A DNA stretch of 33,095 nt from Candidatus Fimivivens faecavium (GTDB lineage Bacteria > Bacillota > Clostridia > Oscillospirales > Ruminococcaceae), in contig DVKH01000033.1 of assembly GCA_018716105.1 (NCBI GenBank), positions 1 through 33,095 on the forward strand, read 5' to 3'. Made by a program: the position numbers and the translations under genes. The number at the start of each line of letters is the position of its first letter. The first letter of the stretch is position 1. Below the pieces are notes generated by a model. The model made no database searches, was not told where the DNA came from, and worked only from the letters and a program-made list of their open reading frames with translations. Positions 29,362-33,095 of the stretch are shown piece after piece.

Positions 29362-30576
29362 CTAATGCCATGTTACAGCCCGCTGGCGGAACAGAAGCAT
29401 TTCTAAGAAATCGGCAACATTCATCAGCCACTTTTGCTGTGTATCAGTATATGTTCTATGGATTGCTTCCGGCACAACAAGTTGCAGATGGTTATATTCC
29501 ATCTCGTGTGTCTGATTAACACTGATGGCTGCTTCAAAGGTCAACAAATGTTTTTCGGATATACGGTCGGCTTCGGACAAGACCTGCCGCCACCTGTCCT
29601 TGCAGGTGCTTTTTACTCCGAGCATTGTCAGCAGTTCCGTACTGAATTGTTCATCATGATAGGTCTCTATACTTGGAAAAATGAAATCGGGTCTAGCGTT
29701 ATTCTCTGTTACCTTTGTGCGATCATACCTGATATTACGGCATATAAAAAGCTGCTCCACATGATTTTCAAGGGCTTGTCCAGCTCGACTTTTGCGCCTG
29801 TTTTGTGCAGATAGGGAAAAACGAAAAAACCCATCCACATCGTTTTCAAATCCCTGCGCCAATCGCTCAGAAATCAAATATTTTTCAAAAGTGCGGAATA
29901 ATATTTCTTCTCGTTCAATCCATTTCATTAACACTACATCGGGATTATCTCCTGCGTGGAGATCCGGAAGTGTTGACCTCGCATATTCAGAAAACTCGCG
30001 TGTAGATGGGAACACATTTCCAAACCGCAAAATCATTTCTTCCAAGAAAGATTCTTCACTCTCTTCTACCTTAATTCCCAACTGCTCAAGAATAAAACGA
30101 GATGCAAACGCCAATCTGTCCTGTTCGGTATCTAATTCTTCACGAACAGAAAAATGTGTTGATTCTTCTACACCAAACAACCAACGAAGCTGACTGCATA
30201 TGGTCGAGCCACATTCAGCAATAACAACGAGGACAGTATCATCCGGCCTTAACCCAATGAATAATTCATCTCCTGCCGCAGCACAAACTGAAACAGCCGT
30301 CGTTGTAAAATACATTCTGTATTCTGTACGGGTCGGATGGGCTTCTCTTGCATCATACCAGGTAAGTGTTCCATTATCAGTCACAGGTTCATCATCGCCA
30401 TCATTCAGATAAATAAATTGCGCTGAAAAAGTTCTCTTGGCTGTTCCAAACATTTTCTTTAACGGTGCCACACCATTATATTCATGTTGATTGCTTGCAG
30501 CCGTATCTGCTTCAACAGCACTTAATACCTTTGCAGCTACGCCTGTAAAATATTCAGACAAATATCCTTTCTTCAA
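29362..30576 (-). CDS. EcoRII-type restriction endonuclease
   Basis: A 404-residue type II nuclease, the same length as EcoRII. The C-terminal catalytic half has ARPDFIFPS (PD at 296-297), LGVKSTCKDRWRQVLSEAD (K322, K326, R330), and ISVNQTHEMEYNHLQLVVPEAIHRTY, which match the EcoRII catalytic domain. The N-terminal half (to about 150) is the expected effector-binding part. EcoRII-type enzymes cut CCWGG and need two sites. The gene starts 2 bases after the methyltransferase stop. Together with the Dcm-like methyltransferase and Vsr this is a complete EcoRII-like set. The site specificity is inferred, not shown. Confidence 0.88.
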   Translation of the reverse strand: MKKGYLSEYFTGVAAKVLSAVEADTAASNQHEYNGVAPLKKMFGTAKRTFSAQFIYLNDGDDEPVTDNGTLTWYDAREAHPTRTEYRMYFTTTAVSVCAAAGDELFIGLRPDDTVLVVIAECGSTICSQLRWLFGVEESTHFSVREELDTEQDRLAFASRFILEQLGIKVEESEESFLEEMILRFGNVFPSTREFSEYARSTLPDLHAGDNPDVVLMKWIEREEILFRTFEKYLISERLAQGFENDVDGFFRFSLSAQNRRKSRAGQALENHVEQLFICRNIRYDRTKVTENNARPDFIFPSIETYHDEQFSTELLTMLGVKSTCKDRWRQVLSEADRISEKHLLTFEAAISVNQTHEMEYNHLQLVVPEAIHRTYTDTQQKWLMNVADFLEMLLFRQRAVTWH

Positions 30577-30578
30577 GA

Positions 30579-31625
30579 TTACACCGCCTTTGCCTTTGTT
30601 TCTCTTTCCGCTCCGGCTTCGTCCATTATGTATGGCTTCATAAGCTGTGCAACGGCCTTTATAACGGGAACTACAACAGAATTGCCAAATTGCTTATACG
30701 CCTGTGTATCGGATACCACAATCTTAAACGTATCATCAAAACCCATTAACCTTGCACATTCGCGAGGGGTCAGCCGCCGCGGATTCTTTTTCTTTCCTCT
30801 TGCAACAAGAATCTCCGATCCGTCTTTGTAATATCGGGCTGATAGTGTTCGGGCAATATCATCGGGCGTTACAAGACCAAATCCAAATCCATTCCCTTTT
30901 GCTTTATGCTTCGCCGCATAATCTTGAAGGTATTTCCATAAATGGTCAGTAAGAACATACTTGGAATGCACTTTGGCTTTTGCGCCTGTCGTATATGGCG
31001 GCTCTGCCTGTTCTGTCCCATCTTCGGGGTGCAATATTGTCTTTAGTGTCGGATGGAAATCAGGAACAGAAAGCTTCTCCCATGAAAAATCAGTTTCTTC
31101 TCTAAATCCAACAATAATAATACGCTCTCTGTGCTGCGGCACCCATGCCTGTCCGTCAATTACTTTCCAAAAAATCTGATACCCCAATTCCTGCTCCAAC
31201 GTGTTCCGTATGACTTCAAAGGTGTGTCCTTTATTGTGGGATACCAAATTCTTCACATTTTCAAGCATAAATGCTTTCGGACGTTTGGCAGCAATTATTC
31301 TTGCCACATCAAAAAACAGTGTGCCTTGGGTGGTACACTCAAAACCATGAGGTCGCCCCAATGCGTTTTTCTTGGATACTCCTGCAATAGAAAAAGGCTG
31401 ACAGGGAAATCCCGCCAACAAAACATCATGGTCGGGGACATCGTCAGCAGGGAAAGGTACAATATCCCCCACAAACATTTCTCCCTCGCCAAAATTAGCT
31501 ATATAGGTTTTCTTTGACCATTCGTTCCACTCACTCGTGAATACGCAACGTCCGCCAATGGATTCAAATCCTAACCGAATACCTCCAATACCTGCAAACA
31601 AATCAATAAAAGTAAAGTCAGCCAT
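30579..31625 (-). CDS. DNA (cytosine-5) methyltransferase, Dcm/EcoRII type
   Basis: A 348-residue C5 methyltransferase. Motifs in order: [15 protein letters not shown] (8-21), [10 protein letters not shown] with catalytic C75, [45 protein letters not shown], and [13 protein letters not shown]. It protects host DNA from the adjacent EcoRII-like nuclease, probably by methylating CCWGG (inferred from partner type). The start has GGGAGGTGAGC upstream on the minus strand. It is first in the R-M operon, which makes sense for early host protection. Confidence 0.95.
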   Translation of the reverse strand: MADFTFIDLFAGIGGIRLGFESIGGRCVFTSEWNEWSKKTYIANFGEGEMFVGDIVPFPADDVPDHDVLLAGFPCQPFSIAGVSKKNALGRPHGFECTTQGTLFFDVARIIAAKRPKAFMLENVKNLVSHNKGHTFEVIRNTLEQELGYQIFWKVIDGQAWVPQHRERIIIVGFREETDFSWEKLSVPDFHPTLKTILHPEDGTEQAEPPYTTGAKAKVHSKYVLTDHLWKYLQDYAAKHKAKGNGFGFGLVTPDDIARTLSARYYKDGSEILVARGKKKNPRRLTPRECARLMGFDDTFKIVVSDTQAYKQFGNSVVVPVIKAVAQLMKPYIMDEAGAERETKAKAV

Positions 31626-31659
31626 GCGCGCTCACCTCCCTACACAAATATCTATTCTT

Positions 31660-31688
31660 ATTTTAACAGCAAGTCTGTTGAAAATCAA
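31660..31688 (-). promoter_or_regulatory. Promoter of the R-M operon
   Basis: On the minus strand TTGATT (31683-31688) and TAAAAT (31660-31665) are 17 bases apart, about 35 bases upstream of the methyltransferase start codon. Confidence 0.6.
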
Positions 31689-31760
31689 TGCTAAACTTCT
31701 TATTCTATGAAACAAACCGCCCCTTTTCGACTGGATATTGAGTAGAGAAAACTTTTTTGA

Positions 31761-31850
31761 AAAATATCGCTGAGTGCTTGGCAATTTCCAGATATTCGGT
31801 GGTGTAGAAAGTGAAAGGGTTTGGGATATTCCCAACAAGCAAAATATCGC
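31761..31850. repeat. 10-base direct repeats with a central palindrome
   Basis: AAAATATCGC occurs at 31761-31770 and 31841-31850, 80 bases apart. Between them TTGGGA-TAT-TCCCAA (31821-31835) is an inverted repeat. The block lies between the R-M promoter and tnpW and may be a recombinase or regulator binding region. Confidence 0.45.
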
Positions 31851-31912
31851 AAATGGGTACTCATTTGCTGTGCTTGCTCCCTGCTTCAAAACAAGGAAAG
31901 GACGGGAAAGGA

Positions 31913-33095
<1,183 letters not shown>

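Overview
The window looks like a chromosome segment of a Gram-positive anaerobe of the Clostridia, most like a GC-rich Oscillospiraceae/Ruminococcaceae gut bacterium. The basis is strong AGGAGG-type ribosome sites, SigA-type promoters with exact 17-base spacing, a T-box leader, a YtaF sporulation-family protein, a DUF3842 protein, and a TnpW/TnpX-type transposon module. No rRNA, tRNA or CRISPR array was seen. Assignment to a genus is not possible from the sequence alone.

Bases 1-11839 hold a tellurite-resistance-like (Ter) stress cluster, all on the + strand: a TerY-like vWA protein, a protein kinase with a zinc ribbon, a PMCA-like Ca2+ P-type ATPase, three TerD proteins, a large unusual protein ending in a decayed TerD domain, a PRTase-TRSP protein, a StiP-family protein with a Pelota-like end, and a HAD phosphatase. 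Together they suggest a Ca2+-linked surface or stress-sensing machine coupled to a nucleotide or nucleoside-like metabolite pathway. Internal terminators and a promoter split the cluster into several transcription units.

Bases 11840-24203 are mainly housekeeping genes: a MATE exporter behind a promoter-leader-terminator unit that looks like a structured regulatory RNA; feoA-feoB (- strand) divergent from a DtxR/MntR-type regulator; a small charged protein; an unknown protein; YtaF; an NhaC-type transporter under a T-box whose specifier reads best as UGG (Trp); a UbiX-UbiD-LpdD-like decarboxylase operon; and a DUF3842 protein.

Bases 24204-28247 begin with a frameshifted remnant of a serine recombinase. 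It abuts a BirA-type operator/promoter and a bioY-bioB-bioD-bioA operon for biotin uptake and late synthesis. By eye this operon is less GC-rich than the left part of the window, which fits acquisition.

Bases 28248-33095 are mobile DNA: a 650-base gap with hairpins, a clearly AT-richer - strand EcoRII-type restriction-modification operon (dcm-like C5 methyltransferase, EcoRII-like nuclease, Vsr repair nuclease), then tnpW-like and tnpX-like genes on the + strand. The large serine recombinase runs off the right edge.
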